DNA from: Brachymonas wangyanguii
GTDB lineage: Bacteria > Pseudomonadota > Gammaproteobacteria > Burkholderiales > Burkholderiaceae_C
Reading direction: 5' to 3'
Assembly: GCF_045055315.1 (NCBI RefSeq)
Contig: NZ_CP173677.1
Coordinates: forward strand, 1,364,001-1,428,000
Length of the DNA: 64,000 nt
Shown here: piece by piece, positions 15,789 through 24,280 of the stretch
How positions within the stretch are numbered: position 1 is the first letter of the stretch
Layout: every line of letters starts with the position of its first letter
The notes under the pieces: generated by a model
Database searches by the model: none
What the model was told of the DNA's origin: nothing
The model's input: the letters and a program-made list of their open reading frames with translations, nothing else
Made by a program: the position numbers and the translations under genes

Positions 15789-16040
15789 ATGGTCGTTATT
15801 CGACTCTCCCGCGGCGGCAGCAAGGGCCGTCCGTTCTTCAACGTTGTTGTGGCTGACAAGCGCGTGCGTCGCGACGGTCGCTTCATCGAGCGCATCGGTT
15901 TCTACAACCCCAGCGCCAAGGAAAGCACCGAAGGCCTGCGCATTGCCCAGGACCGTCTGGCCTACTGGAAGAGCGTTGGTGCACAGGTGTCCCCCACCGT
16001 GCAACGCCTGGAAAAGCAGCTGGCCAAGACCGCTGCCTGA
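15789..16040 (+). CDS. rpsP: 30S ribosomal protein bS16
   Basis: 83 residues. The N-terminus MVVIRLSRGGSKGRPFFNVV and the block RIGFYNPSAKE are hallmark S16 sequence. It is a small-subunit assembly protein. It heads the rpsP-rimM-trmD group, but a strong intrinsic terminator lies between it and rimM, which would let the cell make much more S16 than the two tRNA/ribosome maturation factors. Confidence 0.98.
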   Translation: MVVIRLSRGGSKGRPFFNVVVADKRVRRDGRFIERIGFYNPSAKESTEGLRIAQDRLAYWKSVGAQVSPTVQRLEKQLAKTAA

Positions 16041-16061
16041 TCCATCCGTCACTTGACGAGC

Positions 16062-16095
16062 AAAGCCCAGTGCGATCCACTGGGCTTTGTTTTTC
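16062..16095 (+). terminator. Intrinsic terminator/attenuator between rpsP and rimM
   Basis: AAAGCCCAGTG (16062-16072) pairs perfectly with CACTGGGCTTT (16078-16088) around a 5-base loop, followed by GTTTTT. It starts 22 bases after the rpsP stop and ends 21 bases before rimM. Partial read-through would set the ratio of S16 to RimM and TrmD. Confidence 0.85.
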
Positions 16096-16115
16096 CTGAT
16101 TGCCGAAAAAAAGCC

Positions 16116-16691
16116 ATGAGCATTGACCTGACAAGCCTGCTGAGCCCCGCCCAACTGCCCGAAGATGCGGTCGAAGTCGCCCGTATTGGCGAAGCCTGGG
16201 GCATCAAGGGCTGGTTCCGCGTGATTCCCTACAACGCGCTGACCGAGGCGCTGTTTGCCTGCAAGCAGTGGTACCTGCTGCCGGCCGAACGCGGCGCGCG
16301 CCATTTCACTGGCACGCTGGCGCTGGATGTGGCGCAGGTGCGCGAGCATGGTGATGGCCTGGTGGCGCACAGCCGCAGCATTCCCGATCGCAATGGCTCC
16401 GAACTGCTCAAGGGCGCGCGCATCTGCGTGCCGCGCTCGGCCTTCCCGCCGCCAGAAGAGGGCGAATTCTACTGGGTCGACCTGATCGGCTGTGCCGTCA
16501 CCAACCGCGAAGGCGTGGCGCTGGGCACGGTCAAGGACCTGCTGGCGACCGGCCCGCAGACCACGCTGGTGCTGGAGGCGCAGGACGGGGAGAAGACGGT
16601 CGAGCGCCTGATTCCCTTCGTCGCGGCTTTTGTCGATGAAGTCGATGTAGCCGGCAAGCGCATTGTGGCCGACTGGCAGCCTGATTACTGA
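16116..16691 (+). CDS. rimM: Ribosome maturation factor RimM
   Basis: 191 residues. The N-terminal domain has VEVARIGEAWGIKGWFRV and the C-terminal PRC-barrel has EFYWVDLIGCAVTN. RimM binds S19 and helps 16S rRNA 3'-domain processing. The start at 16116 lies after the terminator and 13 bases before trmD end-to-start, so rimM and trmD are one unit. A longer frame begins inside the terminator hairpin and is rejected. Confidence 0.95.
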   Translation: MSIDLTSLLSPAQLPEDAVEVARIGEAWGIKGWFRVIPYNALTEALFACKQWYLLPAERGARHFTGTLALDVAQVREHGDGLVAHSRSIPDRNGSELLKGARICVPRSAFPPPEEGEFYWVDLIGCAVTNREGVALGTVKDLLATGPQTTLVLEAQDGEKTVERLIPFVAAFVDEVDVAGKRIVADWQPDY

Positions 16692-16704
16692 GCCCGATTC
16701 GTCC

Positions 16705-17466
16705 ATGCGCTTCGACATCATCACCCTGTTCCCGGAACTGATTGAGCCCTGGTTGCACAGCGGCGTGACGCGCCGCGCCTATGCCAGCGGCCAGGTTCAG
16801 GTACGCCTGTGGCAGTTGCGCGATTTTGCCGAAGGCAATTACCGCCGTGTCGATGACCGCCCGTTTGGTGGCGGCCCCGGCATGGTGATGCAGGCCGAGC
16901 CGCTGTCGCGTTGCCTGCAAGCGATCCGTACCGATCGTGCCGAATCCGAAGGTGAACAGGCACCGGTGGTGCTGTTCAGCCCGATTGGCGAACGCCTCGA
17001 TCATGCCGGCGTCAGCCACTGGGCCGAGAGCCGTGGCGCGATCCTGCTGTGCGGTCGCTACGAAGGCATGGACCAGCGCTTTATCGATCGCCATGTGGAC
17101 CGGCAGATCAGCCTGGGCGATTTTGTCGTCTCCGGTGGCGAAATTGCCGCCGTGACCCTGCTCGATGCCGTGGCGCGGCTGCAGCCCGGCGTGCTGCAGG
17201 ACGAGGCCAGCCATATCCAGGACAGCTTCAATCCGGCGCTGGATGGCCTGCTGGATTGCCCGCATTACACGCGCCCGGAAATCTGGGAAGGCGAAGCCGT
17301 GCCCGAGGTGCTGCTGGGCGGCAACCATGCCGCGATTGCGCGTTGGCGCCGTGAGCAGAGCCTGCGCCTGACGCGCCAGCACCGTCCGGAACTGCTGGCG
17401 GCGGCACGTGCCCAGGGTCTGCTGGATGCGAAAGATGAGGCCTGGCTGGCCTCGCGTCAGGACTGA
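16705..17466 (+). CDS. trmD: tRNA (guanine37-N1)-methyltransferase TrmD
   Basis: 253 residues, the normal TrmD length. It methylates G37 next to the anticodon, using SAM bound in a trefoil knot. Motifs are MRFDIITLFPELIEPW, DDRPFGGGPGMVMQAEPL, LLCGRYEGMDQRFIDRHVD and ISLGDFVVSGGE. In most relatives rplS (ribosomal protein L19) follows; here the next gene is on the opposite strand only 3 bases away. Confidence 0.97.
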   Translation: MRFDIITLFPELIEPWLHSGVTRRAYASGQVQVRLWQLRDFAEGNYRRVDDRPFGGGPGMVMQAEPLSRCLQAIRTDRAESEGEQAPVVLFSPIGERLDHAGVSHWAESRGAILLCGRYEGMDQRFIDRHVDRQISLGDFVVSGGEIAAVTLLDAVARLQPGVLQDEASHIQDSFNPALDGLLDCPHYTRPEIWEGEAVPEVLLGGNHAAIARWRREQSLRLTRQHRPELLAAARAQGLLDAKDEAWLASRQD

Positions 17467-17469
17467 GGC

Positions 17470-18291
17470 TCAGGCCAGCGGCGGCGGCTGGCTGCGCTCC
17501 TGCTGATCCAGCGCCGTGGCCTCGACAAAGCAATCCACATAGCTGAAGTACTGCGAAGCAAAGAACATGCTGGTGACCACCATCACCACCAGCTGGATCA
17601 GCACTGCCGCGGCCAAGGTGCCGAATACCGAGGCGATCAGCATCGAGAGGCCAAAGATCAGCGCCATCGTCAGGCCGAGCCAGCCAAGCAAGAACAGCAC
17701 ATAGGCCGGAAAATTGCGGATGCAGGCGACCAGGCTGAAGAACATCGCCTTGACGGCAGGCACCTGGTGCCAGTGCAGCAGCGCCGGTGCGTGCCAGAAC
17801 AGCATGGCAATCACCACGTTGCTCACCGCCGCCACCAGCGTCGCCAGCTGGAAGCTGCCATCACTGGCAATCTGGCGGATTTCTTCCGGCGTGCTTTCCA
17901 CGCCCAGGATATAGAGCTTGAGGAACTGGCCGCCATCGATCAGCTGCGTCAGCGCCATGCTGAGGCCGAACAGCAGCGCATAGACGCTGCCCAGCAGCAG
18001 CATGCCGTTGAGCTCCGCGCGGCCGGCGCGGAAGGCGGTCAGCAGTACCGTCGGCATCGGGAAATTGCCGTGTGCCACGGTGCGCGTGGCGGTCATGAAG
18101 CCCAGCGTGACCGCCGGCAGCAAGGCCAGCGCCAATGCCAGCCCGATCCACGGGATCATCGCCAGGATGCTCATGGCGAGCAGGAACATCATGAACAGGC
18201 CGAGCAGGGCGACCGGACGCTTGCCAAAGGTGCGGATGCCTTGCTGCATCCAGGCGAAGCCACGGCTGGCAGGGACAAGCTGCAGCTGCAT
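17470..18291 (-). CDS. BPSS1780-family multipass membrane protein
   Basis: 273 residues with about six hydrophobic helices. The N-terminal VPASRGFAWMQQGIRTFGKR precedes the first helix, which is characteristic of the BPSS1780 family seen mainly in Burkholderiales. Function is not established. The start at 18291 lies 5 bases after the thrB stop, so it is likely translated from the thrB message. Its stop almost touches the trmD stop. Confidence 0.75.
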   Translation of the reverse strand: MQLQLVPASRGFAWMQQGIRTFGKRPVALLGLFMMFLLAMSILAMIPWIGLALALALLPAVTLGFMTATRTVAHGNFPMPTVLLTAFRAGRAELNGMLLLGSVYALLFGLSMALTQLIDGGQFLKLYILGVESTPEEIRQIASDGSFQLATLVAAVSNVVIAMLFWHAPALLHWHQVPAVKAMFFSLVACIRNFPAYVLFLLGWLGLTMALIFGLSMLIASVFGTLAAAVLIQLVVMVVTSMFFASQYFSYVDCFVEATALDQQERSQPPPLA

Positions 18292-18296
18292 GCGAC

Positions 18297-19268
18297 TCAG
18301 GCCAGCACCGGCGCGTTCGCCAGCGTCAGCGGATGGGCAATGCGCTGGCGCAGCACGCGCTCGAAGTGGGTCGGGTCGTGCGGTACCAGCATGCTGGCTT
18401 CGCGCGGCAGGTAGAAATCCCACAGGCGCGAGATCCAGAAACGCAGCGCGGCAGCGCGCAGCATCGCTGGCAGCAGCTCGCGCTCGGCAGCCTGCAGCGG
18501 ACGTACCGACTGGTAGGCGTCGATGAAGGCGCTGGCCCTGGTCAGGTCGAGGGCGCCGCTGGCCTGGTCGACACACCAGTCATTCAGGCACACCGCCAGA
18601 TCGAACAGCCAGCTGTCATTGCCGGCAAAGTAGAAATCGAAGAAGCCGGTCAGCGTCTCGCCATCGAACATGGCGTTGTCGCGGAACAGGTCGGCGTGGA
18701 TCGGGCCACGCGGCAGGGCGGCGTAGGCGCTGCCAGCGGCCACATGGTTCTGGTAGGCCAGTTCTGAGCCCAGCAGCTCGGTCTGCTCCTCATTGAGGTG
18801 CGGGTAGACCAGCGGTGCGACCTCGTTCCACCACGGCAGGCCGCGCAGGTTGGGCTGCTCGCGGTTGAAGTCCTGGCCGACCAGGTGCATGCGTGCCAGC
18901 GTGCTGCCCACCGCGCTGCAATGCACGGCCTGCGGCTGCAGCTGGCTGCTGCCTCGCAGCTTCTCGACCACGGCACCGGGCTTGCCGCACAGCGTGAACA
19001 GGATTTCGCCTTCGGCATCGCTGGCTGGCAACGGCACCGGAATGCCGCGCTTGGCCAGATGCTGCATCAGGTACAGGTAGTAGGGCAGCTGCTCGTGCGT
19101 CAGGCGCTCGAACAGGGTCAGCACATACTCGCCCTGATCGGTGGTGGCGAAATAGTTGGTGTTTTCGATACCGCCCTGGATGCCACGCAGCTGCGTGAGG
19201 GTGCCCAGGTTGAGGCGCTGGAACAGCGGCTGTGCCGCCTCCAGCGAGACGTCCGTATAAACTGCCAT
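18297..19268 (-). CDS. thrB: Homoserine kinase, type II (aminoglycoside-phosphotransferase fold)
   Basis: 323 residues. It phosphorylates homoserine on the way to threonine. The block GIQGGIENTNYFATT near the N-terminus and the catalytic loop GPIHADLFRDNAMF, followed by GFFDFYFAGNDSWLFDLAVC, are typical of this kinase, which is unrelated to the GHMP-type ThrB of enterics. It lies between the DUF2782 lipoprotein gene (6-base gap) and the BPSS1780 gene, all on the minus strand. Confidence 0.93.
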   Translation of the reverse strand: MAVYTDVSLEAAQPLFQRLNLGTLTQLRGIQGGIENTNYFATTDQGEYVLTLFERLTHEQLPYYLYLMQHLAKRGIPVPLPASDAEGEILFTLCGKPGAVVEKLRGSSQLQPQAVHCSAVGSTLARMHLVGQDFNREQPNLRGLPWWNEVAPLVYPHLNEEQTELLGSELAYQNHVAAGSAYAALPRGPIHADLFRDNAMFDGETLTGFFDFYFAGNDSWLFDLAVCLNDWCVDQASGALDLTRASAFIDAYQSVRPLQAAERELLPAMLRAAALRFWISRLWDFYLPREASMLVPHDPTHFERVLRQRIAHPLTLANAPVLA

Positions 19269-19274
19269 GGATGC

Positions 19275-19616
19275 TCAGAATTTCAGCAGGTTCCAGACGC
19301 GTTGGCCGCTGCTGGTGCTCGGGGTGGGAGTAGTAGGCTTGATTTCATAGGCGCCGGCGCGGCTGGGCGTGACGACCAGGCTGCGGGTTTCACCGCCCAC
19401 GCGCAGTTCGTCGACCGCGCCGCCGGCATCGCTGTGGTGGATGCGTTCGATGCGCTGGTCGCCAGCCTGCATCGGTTCGGCCTGGCCGGTGCTGGTCACG
19501 GTGACCGGAGTCGCCAGTTCATTACCGGCACGGGTCTGCTGGCCGGTCTGGGCGCAGCCGGCCAGCGCAAGCGCCAGGGTAGCCGCCAGGGCGGAAAGCG
19601 TCAGGGAATGTTTCAT
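19275..19616 (-). CDS. DUF2782-type lipoprotein
   Basis: 113 residues. The signal peptide ends in the lipobox LALAGC with Cys21 as the lipidation site, so it is a predicted membrane-anchored periplasmic protein. The mature part (DQRIERIHHSDAGGAVDELR, later AGAYEIKPTTPT) resembles DUF2782 proteins found between polA and thrB in many proteobacteria. Function unknown. It is probably the first gene of the lipoprotein-thrB-BPSS1780 unit and is divergent from polA. Confidence 0.75.
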   Translation of the reverse strand: MKHSLTLSALAATLALALAGCAQTGQQTRAGNELATPVTVTSTGQAEPMQAGDQRIERIHHSDAGGAVDELRVGGETRSLVVTPSRAGAYEIKPTTPTPSTSSGQRVWNLLKF

Positions 19617-19749
19617 GCTGTGAGTCGCTGAAGGAGGCGCACGGCATGGACCCATGGCTGGCGCAATGTTTCGATTTTAAACGATTACCGCCGGGTGACA
19701 GGCTGCGGGGAGATGTCCCGGCGAGACGCTTTGCAGGCACAATGCCTCC

Positions 19750-22560
19750 ATGCAAGAATCCTCCGCCACCCCCGTCATTTCCGATCCGGCCACGCCGGAC
19801 AACACCTTGTTGCTGGTCGATGGTTCCAGCTATATCTACCGCGCCTTCCATGCCGGCGGTAACTGGAGCGTGCCGCTGCCTGACGGCACGCAGCAGCCGA
19901 CCGGCGCACTGCGCATCATGGTCAACATGATGCAGTCGCTGACCAAGGCCTATCCCGCCAGCTATGCAGTCTGCGTGTTCGACGCCAAGGGCACGACTTT
20001 CCGCAACGAGATCTATCCCGACTACAAGGCGCAGCGCGCACCCATGCCGGACGACTTGCGCAGCCAGATCGAGCCGATCCACGATGTGGTGCGGCTGCTG
20101 GGCTGGCAGGTGCTGGCGATTGAAGGTGTGGAAGCCGATGACGTGATTGGCACCTTGGCGCGCATCGGCTCCGAGCGTGGCATGCGCGTGGTGGTGTCCA
20201 GCGGTGACAAGGACCTGAGCCAGCTGGTCAACGAGCGCGTCAGCATTATCGATACCATGAGTGGCAAGGTGCGTGACGTGGCCGGCGTGACGGCCGAATT
20301 TGGCGTGCCGCCGGCGCTGATGGTCGATTACCAGACGCTGGTTGGCGACACGGTGGACAACGTGCCTGGCGTGGACAAGGTGGGGCCGAAAACAGCGGCC
20401 AAGTGGCTGAATGCCTACGGCTCGCTCGATGCGCTGATGGAGCGCGCTGACGAGATCAAGGGCGTGGCCGGCGAGAACCTGCGCAAGGCGGCCGACTGGC
20501 TGCCGATCGGCCGCAAGCTGGTCACCATCGTCACCGATTGCGATCTGTCTGCACAGGTAGCTGGCCTGCCCGGGATGGACGCGCTGGCGCTGAAAACACC
20601 GGATGTGCCAGCACTGCGCGATTTCTACACGCGCTACCAGTTCCGTTCGCTGCTGAAGGCGCTGCCGGACGAGAACCAGCCAGCGGCTGCCAGCAGCGGC
20701 GATACCGTGGACCTGTTTGCTTCGCCGGCTACCGCAGAAACTGAAGCAGCAGCGGCCACTGTCGATTACCGCATGATCACCACGCAGGAGCAACTGACGG
20801 ACCTGTTGCAGCACTTGCAGCAAGCCGAGCTGGTCGCGATCGATACCGAAACCACCTCGCTGAATGCACTGCAGGCCACGCTGGTCGGCATGAGTTTTTC
20901 CACCGTGGCGGGCGAGGGTGTATATATCCCGATCGCGCACGATGGCATGGATGCGCCCGAGCAGCTGCCGCTGGAACTGGTGCTGGACACGCTGCGCCCC
21001 TGGCTGGAAGATGCCAGCCGCGCCAAGCTGGGCCAGCACATCAAGTATGACCGCCATGTGTTTGCCAACCATGGCGTGCAGGTGCGCGGTTATGTGCACG
21101 ACACCATGCTGCAAAGCTATGTGCTCGAAGCGCATCGCCCACATGGCCTGGAAAGCCTGGCGCTGCGCCACCTGAGCCGCGACGGCACCAGCTACGAGGA
21201 GCTGTGTGGCAAGGGTGCCAGCCAGATCCCGTTTAGCCAGGTGCCGGTCGACAAGGCCACGCACTATGCCTGTGAAGATACCGATTTCACCCTGCAGGTG
21301 CACCAGGTGCTCTGGCCGCAGCTGGAGCAGGATGCAGAGCTGCGCGCCATCTACGAGCTGGAAATCGCCACCAGCGAAGTGCTGTTCCGCATGGAGCGCG
21401 AAGGCGTGCTGGTGGATGCGCAGCAGCTGGCGCGCCAGGGCAATGAGCTCGGCATGCGCCTGCTGGAGCTGGAAAAACAGGCCCACGAGGCGGCCGAACA
21501 GAGCTTCAACCTGGGATCACCCAAGCAGATTGGCGAGATTTTTTTTGGCAAGCTCGGCCTGCCGGTGATCAAGAAGACTTCGACTGGCGCGCCCAGCACC
21601 GATGAAGAGGTGCTGGAAAAGCTGGCCGAGGACTTCCCGCTGCCGCGCATCATCCTGGAATACCGCGGCCTGTCCAAGCTGAAGAACACCTATACCGACA
21701 AGCTGGCCGGCCTGGCCGATCCGGTGACCGGGCGCGTGCATACGAACTACGCGCAGGCAGTGGCCGTGACGGGGCGACTGTCCAGCAACGATCCCAACCT
21801 GCAGAACATTCCGGTGCGCACGCCGGAAGGCCGCCGTATCCGCGAGGCCTTTGTCGCGCCCGAAGGCAAGGTGATTGCCAGCGCCGACTACAGCCAGATC
21901 GAACTGCGCATCATGGCGCATATCAGCGAGGATCCGGCGCTGATCCATGCCTTCGAGACCGGCGCCGACGTGCACCGCGCCACTGCCGCCGAGGTGTTTG
22001 GCGTGGCGCCGGACCAGGTCAGCAGCGAGCAGCGCCGCTACGCCAAGGTGATCAACTTTGGCCTGATCTACGGCATGAGCAGCTTTGGCCTGGCCAAGTC
22101 GCTCGGCATCGACAACACGGCAGCGCGCAACTATATCCAGCGCTATTTCGAGCGCTACCCGGGCGTGCAAGCCTATATGGAGCGCACGCGCGAACTGGCG
22201 CGCGACCAGGGCTATGTCGAGACCGTGTTTGGCCGCCGCCTGTATTTGCCGGATATCCGCAGCGGCAATGGCCAGCGCCGTGCCGGCGCCGAACGCGCCG
22301 CGATCAACGCGCCGATGCAGGGCACGGCCGCCGACCTGATCAAGAAGAGCATGGTCGAGGTGCTGCGTGTGCTGGATTCTGGCGATTACGCCACGCGCAT
22401 GATCATGCAGGTGCACGACGAACTGGTGTTCGAGGTGCCCGAAGCCGAGATCGATTGGGTACGCAGCGAAGTGCCGCGCATCATGGCCGAGGTGGCGCAG
22501 CTGCGCGTGCCGCTGCTGGCCGAAATCGGCTTTGGGCCGAATTGGGAACAGGCGCACTGA
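19750..22560 (+). CDS. polA: DNA polymerase I
   Basis: 936 residues, full length. The 5' nuclease domain is at about 1-300 (LLLVDGSSYIYRAFHA; VEADDVIGTLA). The 3'-5' proofreading domain is at about 335-520 and keeps the Asp-Glu motif in AIDTETTSL, so proofreading is likely active. The polymerase domain shows SADYSQIELRIMAHIS, then KVINFGLIYGMSSFGLA and MQVHDELVFEVP. It fills gaps in repair and removes Okazaki primers. It is monocistronic and divergent from the DUF2782 gene. Confidence 0.98.
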   Translation: MQESSATPVISDPATPDNTLLLVDGSSYIYRAFHAGGNWSVPLPDGTQQPTGALRIMVNMMQSLTKAYPASYAVCVFDAKGTTFRNEIYPDYKAQRAPMPDDLRSQIEPIHDVVRLLGWQVLAIEGVEADDVIGTLARIGSERGMRVVVSSGDKDLSQLVNERVSIIDTMSGKVRDVAGVTAEFGVPPALMVDYQTLVGDTVDNVPGVDKVGPKTAAKWLNAYGSLDALMERADEIKGVAGENLRKAADWLPIGRKLVTIVTDCDLSAQVAGLPGMDALALKTPDVPALRDFYTRYQFRSLLKALPDENQPAAASSGDTVDLFASPATAETEAAAATVDYRMITTQEQLTDLLQHLQQAELVAIDTETTSLNALQATLVGMSFSTVAGEGVYIPIAHDGMDAPEQLPLELVLDTLRPWLEDASRAKLGQHIKYDRHVFANHGVQVRGYVHDTMLQSYVLEAHRPHGLESLALRHLSRDGTSYEELCGKGASQIPFSQVPVDKATHYACEDTDFTLQVHQVLWPQLEQDAELRAIYELEIATSEVLFRMEREGVLVDAQQLARQGNELGMRLLELEKQAHEAAEQSFNLGSPKQIGEIFFGKLGLPVIKKTSTGAPSTDEEVLEKLAEDFPLPRIILEYRGLSKLKNTYTDKLAGLADPVTGRVHTNYAQAVAVTGRLSSNDPNLQNIPVRTPEGRRIREAFVAPEGKVIASADYSQIELRIMAHISEDPALIHAFETGADVHRATAAEVFGVAPDQVSSEQRRYAKVINFGLIYGMSSFGLAKSLGIDNTAARNYIQRYFERYPGVQAYMERTRELARDQGYVETVFGRRLYLPDIRSGNGQRRAGAERAAINAPMQGTAADLIKKSMVEVLRVLDSGDYATRMIMQVHDELVFEVPEAEIDWVRSEVPRIMAEVAQLRVPLLAEIGFGPNWEQAH

Positions 22561-22587
22561 CTTTTTTACGACCACGGGAGACAAGCC

Positions 22588-23496
22588 ATGCCGAACCGCG
22601 ACCAGATCCACGATGCCATGGCGCTGCTGCCCGCAGGCCAGACGGGCACCAGCCGCCGCACCGTATTGCAGGCCGCCATGGCCAGTGGCCTCTTTGCTGC
22701 GGCGGTGCAACCGGTCAGCGCCCAGACCATGATCGTGACTTCCACCGACGGGCTGGAAGCCGGCGATGTCAGCATCGACGTGAACGGCTTTGCCATGCCG
22801 GCGTACCGCGCCGCGCCCAAGGGCGGAAAAAATCTGCCGGTGGTGCTGGTGCTGTCGGAAATCTTTGGCGTGCATGCGCATATTGCCGATGTGGCACGCC
22901 GGCTGGCGCACCAGGGCTATCTGGCGATTGCGCCGCAGCTGTTTGTGCGCCAGGGCGATGCCGCCAGCTACACCGATATTCCCACGCTGATGCGCGAGGT
23001 GATCGCCAAGGTGCCGGATGCGCAGGTGCTGGCAGATCTGGATGCCACGGTGCGCTGGGCTGGCCAGCAAGGCGGCGATACCAGTCGTCTGGGCGTGACC
23101 GGCTTCTGCTGGGGTGGTCGCATGACCTGGCTGTATGCGGCGCACAACCCGCAGGTCAAGGCCGGCGTGGCCTGGTATGGCCGTCTGATCGGCGACAAGA
23201 CCGCGCTGACGCCGCAACAGCCGGTGGATCTGGCAGCACAACTGAAGGCGCCGGTGCTGGGCCTGTATGGGGAAGCTGATACCGGTATCCCGATGGACAC
23301 GGTGGATCGCATGTCAGCCGCGCTGAAGGCGGCGGGAGAGCAGGGCAACGCGGCGGCACGCAAGAGCCTGATCGGTGTCTACAAGAATGCGCCGCACGCC
23401 TTCCATGCCGATTACCGCCCGAGTTATCGCGAGCAGGATGCGAAGCATGGCTGGAAGGCGATGCTGGACTGGTTCAAGAATAACGGCGTGCGCTGA
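22588..23496 (+). CDS. Exported dienelactone hydrolase family protein
   Basis: 302 residues. TSRRTVLQAAMASG at residues 21-34 followed by VQPVSA is a twin-arginine signal, so it is probably periplasmic. The alpha/beta-hydrolase domain has LSEIFGVHAHI (Glu), GVTGFCWGGRMTW (nucleophile Cys), the Asp region LYGEADTGIP and the His in NAPHAFHAD. Dienelactone hydrolases open enol lactones in chlorocatechol breakdown, but many exported members have other or unknown substrates. It begins 27 bases after polA. Confidence 0.85.
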   Translation: MPNRDQIHDAMALLPAGQTGTSRRTVLQAAMASGLFAAAVQPVSAQTMIVTSTDGLEAGDVSIDVNGFAMPAYRAAPKGGKNLPVVLVLSEIFGVHAHIADVARRLAHQGYLAIAPQLFVRQGDAASYTDIPTLMREVIAKVPDAQVLADLDATVRWAGQQGGDTSRLGVTGFCWGGRMTWLYAAHNPQVKAGVAWYGRLIGDKTALTPQQPVDLAAQLKAPVLGLYGEADTGIPMDTVDRMSAALKAAGEQGNAAARKSLIGVYKNAPHAFHADYRPSYREQDAKHGWKAMLDWFKNNGVR

Positions 23497-23505
23497 CTCC
23501 GTTTG

Positions 23506-24246
23506 TCAGTTCTCTTCGCAATCGTCATGCGAGCATGTGGAAACTGGTGCACGCCAGACAGGTCCAGATGTCTCAGCGGCTTGCTCTAATCCTGCCTTGT
23601 TGCGATGCTTGTGCCATGCATCTCCCAGCATGGCAGCGCCCAGAGAGCCGCCAGCAGCCCATCCTAGCAAGGTGCTGCCAGTGGCGGCACTGACAGCAGC
23701 TGACAGCAGCGGGTTCGTATCTGCACTCTTGCGGGCCGGCGCATGTAAAGCAGAGGGTGCCGATGGCGGTGTATAGTCCGGTTCCGGCATACTAGGGCTT
23801 TTCCACTTGGCGATTTCACGTTGTCTTTGCAGCTCAGCGGCGCGGACGGCCTTCTTCCTGCGGGCTCGTCTGACGCGCGTTTGCAGGTTGGCGCGCTGAG
23901 TGTCAATGGCAAAAGAAAGAGTGTGCAGCCAATTTTTCTTGCTGGTACGGGGTTGCTCAATCTTTGCCTTTTTCTGAGGAGCAGGGGAGCGCTCTGTCAG
24001 CAACGCCTCAGGACGTGACTTGTTCCAGCGTTGCCATGTACGGCCTGCCAGATCAAGCACTACAGCCCAGAACGCGCCCAGCATCAGGCCGACAAAGGCA
24101 CCAAACAGCCAGGCCCAAGGATCATCCGGTATGGCCAAGCCAAACAGCACGCACAAGGTGAAAGCATGGCTGGCAGGCAGTATCCAGTGCCTGCGCCAGA
24201 ACCGTCTACCAAGGCGGTCAGTAGTCTGTGTGCGCTGAGTCTTCAT
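23506..24246 (-). CDS. Hypothetical basic membrane protein
   Basis: 246 residues, no family recognised. Two hydrophobic helices are at about 24-70. A strongly basic region follows (about 88-150, for instance RVRRARRKKAVRAAELQRQR). A small Gly/Ala-rich segment (STLLGWAAGGSLGAAMLGDA) lies near the C-terminus and could be a third helix. It starts 34 bases after the MmeI-like gene on the same strand and has the same lower GC content than the flanks. Co-transfer with the restriction gene is likely; a functional link is unproven. Confidence 0.6.
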   Translation of the reverse strand: MKTQRTQTTDRLGRRFWRRHWILPASHAFTLCVLFGLAIPDDPWAWLFGAFVGLMLGAFWAVVLDLAGRTWQRWNKSRPEALLTERSPAPQKKAKIEQPRTSKKNWLHTLSFAIDTQRANLQTRVRRARRKKAVRAAELQRQREIAKWKSPSMPEPDYTPPSAPSALHAPARKSADTNPLLSAAVSAATGSTLLGWAAGGSLGAAMLGDAWHKHRNKAGLEQAAETSGPVWRAPVSTCSHDDCEEN

Positions 24247-24280
24247 GTCCTGAGTGTGCGACAAAATTCGGTTTGCTGCA

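Noticed and set aside
19522..21486. 654-codon minus-strand frame opposite polA
   Set aside because: It is a shadow of polA third-position GC bias; the real polA reading is certain.
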